Origin: Flavobacterium sp. ACAM 123
GTDB lineage: Bacteria; Bacteroidota; Bacteroidia; Flavobacteriales; Flavobacteriaceae
DNA: 59,225 bases
NCBI RefSeq assembly: GCF_000264055.1
Contig: NZ_AJXL01000009.1
Span: forward strand, 80-59,304
Reading direction: 5' to 3'
Shown: piece after piece, positions 8,440 through 16,352 of the stretch
How the letters are laid out: each line of letters begins with the position of its first letter
Position numbering within the stretch: the first letter of the stretch is position 1
Translations under genes and position numbers: made by a program
The notes under the pieces: generated by a model
The model's input: only the letters and a program-made list of their open reading frames with translations
Told to the model about the DNA's origin: nothing
Databases searched by the model: none

Positions 8440-10638
8440 ATGGAACTTACCGTGAAAAAAACAATTCAGTTATTATTTTTATGCTGTGCTTTACAATCAT
8501 TTTCTCAAAATACGGACTTAAAAGAGATTACTAGGCTTCAAAAATCAGCTAAAGAAGTTACTATTATTAGGGATAATTGGGGCATTGCACATGTTTATGG
8601 TAAAACTGATGCTGACGCTGTTTTTGGGATGCTATATGCCCAATGTGAAGACGATTTTAAACGTGTCGAAATGAATTATATTGAAAAACTGGGGCGCCTC
8701 TCGGAAATCAAAGGACCATCGGTTTTGTATAATGATCTAGAAATACGCCTTCTCATTGATGTGGGTGAAGCAAAAGCAGATTACAAAAAAGCAGCTCCTT
8801 GGTTGAAAAAACTATTAAGCAGCTATGCTGATGGGATCAACTTTTATTTATATCAACACCCTGAAGTAAAGCCTGCTTTATTAACTCATTTTGAGCCATG
8901 GTTTCCTTTGCTTTGGACAGACGGAAGCATCGGGGCCATAAGTACTGCAGATTTAACCACTGGCGAACTAAAATCTTTTTACTCCGGTAATGCAGATAAG
9001 GTTTCTTATATTGAGCGGGAAAAAGATATGCAAACGGGATCTAATGGGTTTGCTTTGGCTCCGGCCAAAACCGCTTCAGGAAATGCTATTCTTTACATAA
9101 ATCCACATACGACTTTTTATTTCAGACCAGAAATACAAATAAGCAGTGAAGAAGGCTTGAATGCATATGGAGCCGTAACTTGGGGGCAATTTTTTATATA
9201 TCAAGGATTTAATGAAAATTGTGGATGGATGCATACATCCACTAATGTAGATGTAGCAGATATGTATGCCGAAAAAATTGTTACTAAAAACGATAAACTA
9301 TTCTATGAATACAATTCGAAATTGGTACCTGTTATCGAAAAAAGAATTACCGTTAAATACCTCCAAAAAGGAAAATTAATTCCGAAAGAATTCAAAACTT
9401 ATTTTACTAATCACGGTCCGATAATGGCTGAAAGGGACGGGAGATGGGTTAGTCTAAAATCTAAGAACCGAAATATGGATGGTCTTGTTCAAAGCTGGGT
9501 AAGAACAAAATCTAAAGGGCTTGATGATTACAAAAAAGCAATGGACATAAAAGCTAACGCTTCAAACAACACCGTATTTGCGGATAACAAAGGAAACATT
9601 GCCTATTGGCATGGAAACTTTATTCCTATTAGAGATAAAAATCTAAATTGGTCGAAAGTGATTGACGGAACTACATCGGCAACAGAATGGAAAGGCTCGC
9701 ACGAGGTCTCCGAAACGGTTCATTTGTACAATCCTTCGAATGGTTGGCTACAAAATTGCAATTCCACTCCCTATTCAGTTGCTGGTCCAGAAAGTCCAAA
9801 AGAGGAAAACTATTTACCCTACATGGCACCTGATGGAGAAAATTTTAGAGGAATAAATGCAGTTCGTTTATTAAGAAAAGGCGAAAAATATACCTTAGAC
9901 AAAGTAATTGCTGATGGATATGACATGAAACTCTCCATTTTTGAGGTGTTAATTCCTGCCCTGATTTCCAGTTTTGAAAAAAACATAAAAAAAGGTGATT
10001 CCCTTTATGCAGATTTGGCAGGACCAATAGCAGTTTTAAAAAATTGGGATTATTATGCAAATGCGAATTCGGTAGCTACAACTCTGGCTAACGAATGGGC
10101 TTTTAAGTTAGATCCTATAATTAGGAAAACGTACAGCGACCAAGGGGAATTAGATCAGGTTGAAAATACTCGAAATTTTGCACAAAATGCTTCTCCAGAC
10201 CAACTCCTTCCGCAATTACAAATGGTGGTTCAGGAATTAAAAAGTAAATTTGGAATGTGGCAAATTCCTTGGGGCGAAATCAATCGTTTTCAAAGATTGT
10301 CAGGAGATATTAATCTTGATTATGATGATGCCATTGCTAGTTTGCCTATAGGTGCCGCTTCTTCTCTTTGGGGCTGCCTACCAGCTTATAAAAGTGTTTA
10401 TCAAGAAAACACAAAGAAAAGGTATGGTTACAGCGGAAATAGTTTTGTATGTGCGGTAGAATTTGGCGATAGGATCAAAGCCAAGTCTTTATTGGCCGGT
10501 GGAAATAGCGGAGATCCTAAATCAAAACACTTTCTTGATCAGGCAGAAATGTATCAAAAAGGGGAATTTAAGGACGTGCTTTTCTACAAAGAAGATGTAG
10601 AAAAACATAGCGAACGAACATATCATCCTGGCGAATAA
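8440..10638 (+). CDS. secreted S45-family penicillin acylase-like Ntn-hydrolase
   Basis: A 732-residue proenzyme with a signal peptide (residues 1-23, ending FSQ). The N-terminal part carries the family alpha-chain pattern (IIRDNWGIAHVYGKTDADAVFG ... YAQCEDDF). The autocleavage site is G-S201-N-G, where Ser201 would become the N-terminal nucleophile of a ~530-residue beta chain. Downstream come NPHTTF and the HTSTNVDVADMYAE stretch that in the family supplies oxyanion and substrate contacts. S45 enzymes hydrolyse amide bonds of acylated amino compounds: penicillin G, aculeacin, acyl-homoserine lactones. The substrate here cannot be decided; the context of SusCD and two peptidases suggests nutrient scavenging rather than drug resistance. 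Length is close to that of family members with a short spacer. Confidence 0.9.
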   Translation: MELTVKKTIQLLFLCCALQSFSQNTDLKEITRLQKSAKEVTIIRDNWGIAHVYGKTDADAVFGMLYAQCEDDFKRVEMNYIEKLGRLSEIKGPSVLYNDLEIRLLIDVGEAKADYKKAAPWLKKLLSSYADGINFYLYQHPEVKPALLTHFEPWFPLLWTDGSIGAISTADLTTGELKSFYSGNADKVSYIEREKDMQTGSNGFALAPAKTASGNAILYINPHTTFYFRPEIQISSEEGLNAYGAVTWGQFFIYQGFNENCGWMHTSTNVDVADMYAEKIVTKNDKLFYEYNSKLVPVIEKRITVKYLQKGKLIPKEFKTYFTNHGPIMAERDGRWVSLKSKNRNMDGLVQSWVRTKSKGLDDYKKAMDIKANASNNTVFADNKGNIAYWHGNFIPIRDKNLNWSKVIDGTTSATEWKGSHEVSETVHLYNPSNGWLQNCNSTPYSVAGPESPKEENYLPYMAPDGENFRGINAVRLLRKGEKYTLDKVIADGYDMKLSIFEVLIPALISSFEKNIKKGDSLYADLAGPIAVLKNWDYYANANSVATTLANEWAFKLDPIIRKTYSDQGELDQVENTRNFAQNASPDQLLPQLQMVVQELKSKFGMWQIPWGEINRFQRLSGDINLDYDDAIASLPIGAASSLWGCLPAYKSVYQENTKKRYGYSGNSFVCAVEFGDRIKAKSLLAGGNSGDPKSKHFLDQAEMYQKGEFKDVLFYKEDVEKHSERTYHPGE

Positions 10639-11009
10639 ATTCTGACCGAAGTTAAATGAAAATAATTATCGAAAAAAGCACAGAGGTATAATATTCCTGA
10701 TCAAACTAGAATACTTTGGACTAAACCTAATAAAGCTTCTGGTCCTAAATAAACGATGTAAATTATACGTCAATAATTGTTGGTTTTTTTGGGATAATGA
10801 TATCACTTGCAATAATATTTTTTAGAAGTGTTTTTTCTTTAAATTTCTTACTAACATTAAATAAGATGTTTAATAGGTGAAATTGATCTTGGACTATTAA
10901 TGAAGTTTAATGTTTGTGTAATTTAGAGAAGCAGAAATCGCTGAATTTTTAAGAATATCTATTTAATATTTTTGCATTTATATGAAGGGAGAAAGAGAGA
11001 TATGATAAC
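10639..11009. other. intergenic stretch with gene debris and a candidate attachment site
   Basis: No intact gene. Two short open pieces in different frames, one ending in TRILWTKPNKASGPK near 10750 and one hydrophobic (IIVGFFGIMISLAIIFF) near 10770-10830, look like debris of a membrane protein, but I cannot name it. At 10988-11001 the sequence matches 13 of 14 bases of the tRNA-Ser 3' end at 37377-37390 in the same orientation, which makes this stretch the candidate left boundary of the accessory island. Confidence 0.4.
10988..11001 (+). repeat. candidate attL: partial copy of the tRNA-Ser 3' end
   Basis: GGAGAAAGAG followed by AGAT matches GGAGAAAGAG-GGAT in the tRNA gene (37377-37390) at 13 of 14 positions and in direct orientation, as expected when an element integrates into a tRNA 3' end. 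The sequence is purine-rich and short, so chance is not excluded. Confidence 0.3.
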
Positions 11010-11261
11010 TCATACTATATTTGGTAAAGTTAAAAATTTGATAAGATTAAATAAAGTTATTAGCCAATAATCAAAGGTGCAACCTGTTCCATTTTTAGGC
11101 TTGTGTACTCGTAGGTACCCTATCGACACAAGCTCATTTTGGAGCTTGTTGAGTTCTTTTCTAATGTTTTGTAGCATTCTAATGCTTTGGCGATAACTCT
11201 TTCCTGTAATACGTTGTATGTCTTTAGGGTAGATACACAATTTCGTGGTTGCTGCTTTCAT
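11010..11261 (-). CDS. small HTH-like protein of unknown function, C-terminus unusual
   Basis: The protein has 83 residues. The N-terminal part (KLCIYPKDIQRITGKSYRQ, then LLxxIRKELNK-like helices) resembles a small helix-turn-helix protein that is common in Bacteroidota accessory regions. In the relatives I know, the pattern continues with an acidic EEF(C) segment; here it changes after LVSI to an unrelated GYLRVHKPKNG tail, suggesting that the 3' end was replaced by recombination. It lies 90 bases downstream of the hipT stop on the same strand and next to the candidate left attachment site. A role as a small DNA-binding protein is an inference. Confidence 0.45.
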   Translation of the reverse strand: MKAATTKLCIYPKDIQRITGKSYRQSIRMLQNIRKELNKLQNELVSIGYLRVHKPKNGTGCTFDYWLITLFNLIKFLTLPNIV

Positions 11262-11350
11262 ACTCTATCTATAGCTTTGATTGGGCTTTGGCTTACTTTA
11301 AAATTCTATTATCCAAACTTCTAAGTAAAATTAAACAAAAAAGTGCTTGT

Positions 11351-12307
11351 TTACTTCGGCTGGAATAAACTGCTGTATCTTTCCTCTAATAGTAGTTTGT
11401 ATTTTTCTTTGAATGCTTTAGACAGGAATGAATTGTCGATCCACTGCATGGCAATTGGTTTGTTTTTTTGGAATCGTTTTACTATTCCTTTTAGCTGTTT
11501 TTCGTTAAGACCAAGGTTTGTTCCTAGTGTTTGGAAATGCTCCCATTTTAGTTTTTTCTTTTTTTCATCGAGAGTTAAGGCTAGTTCTTCGGTGTCTTCC
11601 GGGTTTACTATGGCCACGTTCAACAGATCATAGGCTGGAGCCAATGTCCAACTATCCCCTGTATTGATCATCGAGAAGTTCTTCAGGTGCATGTCGTTGT
11701 TTCCGGTCAGATAGCTAAAAATACCCAGTTCCAAAAAGTATAGTTTATCCAGTAAGGTGTTGTCTGAGAATTCGTTGATTGCTTTGCCTATTTTTTCCAT
11801 CGAGCTTTTGTATTTGTCAAAAGCTTCCGTGATTTGGAACATGTCAAGCATGTGGATTTTTTCTCCGGTAGCTGTCCTATCAGTGCGTTTGGTAATATAG
11901 GAAAGCTCGCCAGATTGTAGTCGGATCAAGCTTGATTTTACAGTGTTAATACCAAAAGCTTCTGCAATGCGCATCGTTACATGTTCATTTGCGGGCATTT
12001 CAAGGAATTGGTCAGATGGCGGTTTGAAAATATAATTCCCGCCCAAAGCACCTACGACGGTAAGACGTCCTTTATTCCCGTCCTGAATCGTGTCATTTAC
12101 TATTGATAGTGATAATTTGGGTTGTACCCCAGGTACTGCTACGCTGCGCTCCACGACATTTAGCGCTAAGGCGGTCATTTGTTGTAGGGTATGTTCAAAT
12201 GCAGGTTGGTGTTTTGTTCCAAAAAACGCTAAGCTGCACTGCTCATGAAAATCACCTACAATTGTATCATCCAATATTTGATAACAGTATATGCATTTCT
12301 TACTCAT
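11351..12307 (-). CDS. hipT: HipT-like serine/threonine kinase toxin
   Basis: The protein has 318 residues with the kinase part of HipA but not its N-terminal subdomain, which is encoded separately by the gene upstream. It begins with a Cys-rich patch (CIYC ... FHEQC) common in Bacteroidota HipA proteins, then the Gly-rich loop (VPGVQPKLSL), ATP-binding Lys95 (YIFKPP), the catalytic loop with D205 (GNNDMHLKNF) and the metal-binding D227 (PAYDLL). All key kinase residues are present, so it should be active. The longer frame to 12385 would overlap hipS by 86 bases; the ATG at 12307 gives an 8-base overlap (ATGAGTAA) with the hipS stop and matches the usual N-terminus of the family, so I chose it. 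Likely translationally coupled to hipS. HipT of E. coli O127 phosphorylates TrpS; the target here is unknown. Confidence 0.85.
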   Translation of the reverse strand: MSKKCIYCYQILDDTIVGDFHEQCSLAFFGTKHQPAFEHTLQQMTALALNVVERSVAVPGVQPKLSLSIVNDTIQDGNKGRLTVVGALGGNYIFKPPSDQFLEMPANEHVTMRIAEAFGINTVKSSLIRLQSGELSYITKRTDRTATGEKIHMLDMFQITEAFDKYKSSMEKIGKAINEFSDNTLLDKLYFLELGIFSYLTGNNDMHLKNFSMINTGDSWTLAPAYDLLNVAIVNPEDTEELALTLDEKKKKLKWEHFQTLGTNLGLNEKQLKGIVKRFQKNKPIAMQWIDNSFLSKAFKEKYKLLLEERYSSLFQPK

Positions 12308-12632
12308 TTTCATTTGGTATTGGTTGAACACTGACGGCACCGATACAATTTTGGCAGCAGGCCAAGAGTAATCCCATACGGTCATTGGGATTGATTTTCC
12401 AGTTTTTGGATGCGATATCCAGGAGCCAGCCTTCAGGAATTAGTCCTTCAAAAAAGGGGAATAATCGTTTGTCGGTATATATTTTAGGACTTACTGGCAT
12501 CGTAAACGTAATGAACTGCTTGGGATGTTTCTTTATGTATTGTTTTTCATACTGAAAGATATAGTCTCCTTCATCTGTTTCGGTGAGTATTCCCGCTAAG
12601 ACGTCTTTATAATGTATTTCTGCCTTTCTCAT
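12300..12632 (-). CDS. hipS: HipS-like protein (separate HipA N-terminal subdomain)
   Basis: The protein has 110 residues corresponding to the HipA N-terminal subdomain 1 ('couple_hipA' type): a beta-rich start (GILTETDEGDYIFQYEKQYI), the FTMPVSP and RLFPFFEGLIPEGW motifs, and a C-terminal RMGLLLACCQNCIGAVSV helix. It has no kinase motifs. In the E. coli HipBST system the matching small protein is the antitoxin that inhibits HipT, so an antitoxin role is inferred here. The gene touches hipB at 12632 (ATG overlapping the hipB stop region) and overlaps hipT by 8 bases, giving a tightly coupled hipB-hipS-hipT operon. Confidence 0.82.
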   Translation of the reverse strand: MRKAEIHYKDVLAGILTETDEGDYIFQYEKQYIKKHPKQFITFTMPVSPKIYTDKRLFPFFEGLIPEGWLLDIASKNWKINPNDRMGLLLACCQNCIGAVSVQPIPNENE

Positions 12633-12874
12633 TATTCTTTCTTTTCATTTTTGCCTGCCTGTCCGGTAGACAGAGATAATTCTCTGGCGTTCACTGGTGC
12701 GAGGGTATGGCCGAACATTCGGAGCACTTGATTTACCTTCTCGAGATTTAAATTTTCTTTTCCTTGTTCTATTTTTCGAATAACGGTAAGTGCCACACCA
12801 GCTCGTTCCGCAAATGCTTCTTGGGTGAGGTTTACTTCATTTCTTTTTTCTTTTACAAAGTCGGCTAGTGTCAT
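12632..12874 (-). CDS. hipB: HipB-like HTH repressor/antitoxin
   Basis: An XRE-family helix-turn-helix protein of about 80 residues, with the HTH at LTQEAFAERAGVALTVIRKIEQG and the HipB-like LNLEKVNQVLRMFGHTL segment. The open frame runs to 12889, but that ATG sits inside the first operator palindrome; the tandem ATGs at 12877 and 12874 (MTLADFVKEKR) are the better starts and leave the operator upstream. It is the first gene of the hipB-hipS-hipT operon and is expected to repress it by binding the three palindromes at 12881-12977. Confidence 0.88.
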   Translation of the reverse strand: MTLADFVKEKRNEVNLTQEAFAERAGVALTVIRKIEQGKENLNLEKVNQVLRMFGHTLAPVNARELSLSTGQAGKNEKKE

Positions 12875-12880
12875 CATGAT

Positions 12881-12977
12881 TATATGCATTTACATCGAAT
12901 TAGAACAAATATATGAAATTATATGTAAAAGCATATAATTTACTTGCTAAAACACAATCTATATGTAATTGCATATA
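12881..12977 (-). promoter_or_regulatory. three regularly spaced hipB operator palindromes
   Basis: Three copies of a palindrome with consensus TATATGTAAnnGCATATA: 12881-12898 (in inverse orientation and imperfect at one end), 12920-12937 and 12960-12977. Starts are 39 and 40 bases apart, about four helical turns, so bound repressor dimers would lie on one DNA face. They lie just upstream of hipB and nowhere else that I noticed. Confidence 0.85.
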
Positions 12978-13181
12978 GAAATTTATAACTCGTAACGAAC
13001 TCACAAGTATCATTTATGTCGAATTATGTCATCTGTGTCTGATTCTGCCATCTAGTCGCCGAGGTCTTTTTAATGTGATTTAATTGGCTAAAATTTGTAT
13101 TCAAATCAATTGATAAGTGTTGCAACCGGTTGAAAATTGAAACGATTTTAAAATCAATTATAAACTTAAATTTTAGGAATT

Positions 13182-13616
13182 ATGGCAAGACAGAAAGGCA
13201 TAATTAAGTTGAAAGGTACTATTGGAGATATTACTTTTTACAAAACGCAGGATGGGCATTTGGCTAGAGAGAAAGGAGGTATTAATGCGAGCAGAATCAA
13301 AAATGATCCTGCATTTCAAAGAACGCGCGAGAACGGCAGTGAATTTGGAAGAGCGGGAAAGGCTGGAAAAGTGTTAAGAACGGCTTTGAGAGGGTTGCTT
13401 TTAAATTCTGCTGATGGTCGAATAGTAAGTCGGTTAACGCAAGCCATGGTAAAAGTGATCCAAGCCGATACGGTAAGCGTGCGGGGATTACGAAATATAA
13501 TTGATGGTGAAGCGGAATTGCTTATTGGTTTTGAGTTCAACATCAGAGGGAAATTAGGGACCAGTATGTTTGCACCTTATAATGGGGCTATCGACCGAGC
13601 ATCTGGAGATATTTAA
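13182..13616 (+). CDS. conserved Bacteroidota hypothetical protein, probably truncated
   Basis: A 144-residue protein beginning ARQKGIIKLKGTIGDITFYKTQDG, a start I recognise from a flavobacterial family of unknown function that is usually longer, with a C-terminal beta-rich half. Here the reading ends soon after FAPYNGAIDRASGDI, so roughly the N-terminal half remains. Basic N-terminal half, no signal peptide, no membrane segment. It is divergent from the hip operon and faces the second hip pair. Function unknown; the truncation is an inference from remembered length. Confidence 0.6.
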   Translation: MARQKGIIKLKGTIGDITFYKTQDGHLAREKGGINASRIKNDPAFQRTRENGSEFGRAGKAGKVLRTALRGLLLNSADGRIVSRLTQAMVKVIQADTVSVRGLRNIIDGEAELLIGFEFNIRGKLGTSMFAPYNGAIDRASGDI

Positions 13617-14404
13617 AAAACATAAATTATTCTTCTTTTACACATAAACTTTTGCACATTTATCTCGACTTTAAAGGAATGTCCGAATTAATTTCTGGTA
13701 TAATGGGAGAAAACTCATTTGAAATACTTTTGGAGCAAGATTTAGTGTTATTTATTCATAATGTCTGTCCGCTGTCCGCAAAAAAAGTTTCCATATTATC
13801 AACAAATGAGCTTTATTAAATATAATTTTGTTCGAGCAAGAATAATATTTGGAAATAATGATTTGACTCCACGATTTTATTAAAAATAACGAATCGGATT
13901 TGGTTGGAATAAATTAATTTATCGTGGTAACAATTTCGCTTTTTAATAATGTAATTATGGAAGACAATCCTAAATGCTTCAATTTTTTAGAAAAACTAAA
14001 AGACATACAGCCTGAATTACTCGATGTTGTAAAGATGTTTGATACAGATTAGAATAATTCATTAGATTTAAACTTAACTCCTGTTTTTTTAAATTCCGAA
14101 AATAATTTGGAAAACTGCTCAATAAATAACAAATTAAAAAGTAAAAATAATTACTGTTAGTGACAGCTAAAGTATCTCTGGGCTTGTAAAGCCAACAATG
14201 AACCGGCGGTTGAATCTTCCGAGGTATAAAAGTTGAAACTGAAAGTAAATCTACTCATCCAAGTTGACGCCAACTTCACCCTTATTCACTTATGTGTTCA
14301 TAGCGCCAACTCTTCTTTATTTGAGCTACCGCCACTATCAGCGAAGAACACCATATTTTTTTCGCTATTTGAGAGTGTCTTTATTACTTTATTTGTAAGC
14401 ATCG
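13617..14404. other. 788-base stretch without a convincing gene
   Basis: AT-rich sequence between the truncated protein and the second hipA gene. The only small open frame with a reasonable start is 13957-14052 (plus strand, 31 residues, MEDNPKCFNFLEKLKDIQPE...), which has no recognisable relatives and could be a truncated gene start. Around 14170-14300 base composition becomes less AT-rich (GGGCTTGTAAAGCC, ACCGGCGG), which may mark remnant mobile DNA. No terminator is evident after hipA. Confidence 0.35.
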
Positions 14405-15697
14405 TTACAAAATTAAATGTGAGTTGCCAATTGTTTCTTTAAAATTGGCTTCTACATTGGCTTTTTCGGCAAATTCATACCAATTTGTAACGGTTGCACT
14501 AATCTGCTGTATAATAACATTTGCCTTTTTAATATTCATAGTCTTGGCAATACCTAAAAGATCATTTTTTGTAATGTCTTTTCTTTTTCCATTGATACTA
14601 AGATTGTGTTGGCTCACCCAATCGCTTTCAGGACGGTAGGCAAAGCAAATATCGTAGGCTGGTGCCAATTCCCATTCTCCTTCTTTTTTTAAGCGAAAAG
14701 CGAAGTTTTTGGTATGGTCATCACAATTTCTAGCGATTACATTAAATACCATTCTTCTAAAAAGTTGTTCAGCTTGAGGGTAGGGAAGTCTTAACAAACG
14801 CATGGTTTGAAAGAGCTGTTCGTAGCTAAAACTTGTGATTTGACTAAAATCATAATGCTGCACGGCGCACAAGGTTTGTATGTGGTGTTTTTGTTCTCCA
14901 CCTTCACGGTCAAAGCGCTTGGTCATGAAATGTGCTCTGCCATTCTCCTCCATTAATCGACTTTCCATCATGTCAATATCACAGGCTTTTGCCATGAGAT
15001 AGTAGGCCATTTCGATTCTGCCATAGCCGGTGCTTTCGCCAAATTGTACATCACTTACTGTATCTAATTTGATTAACCAGTGTTCAAATCCTTTTGGAGC
15101 GATTGTTTGTCCAGATTTTACCTGCCCTGTTTTTTCATTGTAGGCGATAATAGCCTTTGGACGAGCACCACCTGCTGAGGTTCCGATCTTAAGAATATCT
15201 AACATAGCTTTTTGTTCGTCCTCGCTTAAGTTAGTTTCAAAACCGGCTCTTTTGGAAAGCATTTTTTGAGAAAGGCTAATCAAATTATCTATTTCAATAT
15301 CAAAAGCTTTTTTATTTATTTTAAGTTGTGAAGGTTCAAACTCCAAAGCTCCCATGCCACGTGTTCCAATGAAACATAGGAGTTCGACGGGGTTCATGCT
15401 GTTTTCAGAACGACCGTTTTGTGCTAACCAACTGTTGATTAATTGGTTTCCGTAGTCATCGGGCAGTACATCCGCTAATAAACCAGGCAAGCCTTTAAAT
15501 GTTTTTACATCCCGTAATTCTGGAAAGGAAAAAATACGCTTGTTACTATTGATTAGTGGCATTTTTAGTGGTGCTAAATCCGATTTAGTACTTATAAACT
15601 TTGGGTCGTATTCAAAACTAGCTACACCAGTTTGGTTATTCCATGCTACGGCACCGACTGTTTCTCCCCATATTTTTACAAAAGCTGTTGTTATCAT
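14405..15697 (-). CDS. hipA: full-length HipA-family serine/threonine kinase toxin
   Basis: A 430-residue HipA with both the N-terminal subdomain (FSFPELRDVKTFKGLPGLLADVLPDDYG) and the kinase core. Visible motifs are the Gly-rich loop (TSAGGARPKA), FGESTGYGRIE, the catalytic loop NCDDHTKNF with D326/D327 and H328, and PAYDICF with metal-binding D349. It overlaps its hipB by one base (TAATG), so the two are translationally coupled. The architecture differs from the split hipS/hipT module 2 kb away, so the two toxins are not a recent duplication. The protein substrate is unknown. Confidence 0.9.
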   Translation of the reverse strand: MITTAFVKIWGETVGAVAWNNQTGVASFEYDPKFISTKSDLAPLKMPLINSNKRIFSFPELRDVKTFKGLPGLLADVLPDDYGNQLINSWLAQNGRSENSMNPVELLCFIGTRGMGALEFEPSQLKINKKAFDIEIDNLISLSQKMLSKRAGFETNLSEDEQKAMLDILKIGTSAGGARPKAIIAYNEKTGQVKSGQTIAPKGFEHWLIKLDTVSDVQFGESTGYGRIEMAYYLMAKACDIDMMESRLMEENGRAHFMTKRFDREGGEQKHHIQTLCAVQHYDFSQITSFSYEQLFQTMRLLRLPYPQAEQLFRRMVFNVIARNCDDHTKNFAFRLKKEGEWELAPAYDICFAYRPESDWVSQHNLSINGKRKDITKNDLLGIAKTMNIKKANVIIQQISATVTNWYEFAEKANVEANFKETIGNSHLIL

Positions 15698-16041
15698 TAC
15701 CAGTCGGATTGTTTTGTGTTATCAGTACCACTATTTCTAGCACGTTTTCTTTTTTGTTGGTCTTGTTTTGCGAGTTCTATAGGGCTGATTTCCTGTTTAA
15801 TGGAAAATCCTTCGAACAGGTACAAAACATCTAAAGCTCTCATAATTTGAATTAGTGAAATCATCGTAATAGCTTCACCGTTTTCAATTTGGCCTAACGT
15901 CCATCGGTTGATTCCTGCCTCATTAGACAATTGTGCTTGCGTTTTATTAATCTTTAATCGGTGCTGTTTAATGAATTCTCCAATGGTATTCACGATCGCG
16001 CTGTCGCTCATTCCTACCCAATTAGTGTTGGTGTTTACCAT
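15697..16041 (-). CDS. hipB: HipB-like HTH antitoxin/repressor
   Basis: An XRE-family HTH protein (KTQAQLSNEAGINRWTLGQIENGEAIT) with a basic C-terminal tail. The longest frame has 114 residues; the ATG at 16011 (MSDSAIVNTIGEF) would give 104 residues and leaves the operator palindrome at 16024-16040 outside the coding region, so it is a good alternative start. It overlaps hipA by TAATG. It should neutralise HipA and repress the pair through the TGTTGGT/TACCA sites upstream. Confidence 0.85.
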   Translation of the reverse strand: MVNTNTNWVGMSDSAIVNTIGEFIKQHRLKINKTQAQLSNEAGINRWTLGQIENGEAITMISLIQIMRALDVLYLFEGFSIKQEISPIELAKQDQQKRKRARNSGTDNTKQSDW

Positions 16042-16189
16042 TTTTAATGATTTAAATTACGCTCAGTGTTGGTACTTACCAGCAAATATAATAAAAAATA
16101 ATGATTGAAGTTCAATTAAGAAGTGTTTTTATTTGTTGATAAATACCAGCTTAATTATTTAAAATAGCAATTAGTGTTGGTTTTTACAA
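16024..16189 (-). promoter_or_regulatory. hipB2 operator array (four related palindromes)
   Basis: Copies of AGTGTTGGTnnTTACCA occur at 16024-16040, 16065-16081 and, less perfect, 16173-16189; a weaker copy (TGTTGATAAATACCA) lies at 16134-16148. They form two pairs with 41- and 39-base spacing, the same phasing as in the first hip module although the palindrome differs. They cover the start and promoter of the second hipB. Confidence 0.75.
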
Positions 16190-16318
16190 TCTTTTGCGTT
16201 ATTTTATAGTAGTAAAAAAATAAGGTCTATTATTTTGACTTCATTACTATCTTCATCATAACGGCTAGATTATGTCAATTGGGGATAATTGCTTATTAAA
16301 GCCATTAAAACTCTATAG

Positions 16319-16352
16319 TGGATATACTAATTTAGCATGGAGACTGAGTTTA
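16319..16352 (+). repeat. IS3-family left terminal inverted repeat
   Basis: Begins TGGATAT and matches the reverse complement of 17667-17700 at most positions, including a shared GGAGA block 20 bases in. It defines the left end of the dead IS. Confidence 0.75.

Noticed and set aside
8440..10638. Beta-lactam resistance gene
   Set aside because: S45 hydrolases act on many acyl amines, and the neighbours are nutrient-uptake genes; nothing links it to resistance.
11343..11633. Plus-strand 96-residue reading over hipT
   Set aside because: It is antisense to conserved kinase motifs, has low-complexity Phe/Ser composition and no start context.
14233..14442. Plus-strand 69-residue reading near hipA end
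   Set aside because: Hydrophobic chance reading that overlaps the hipA 3' end; no recognisable pattern.
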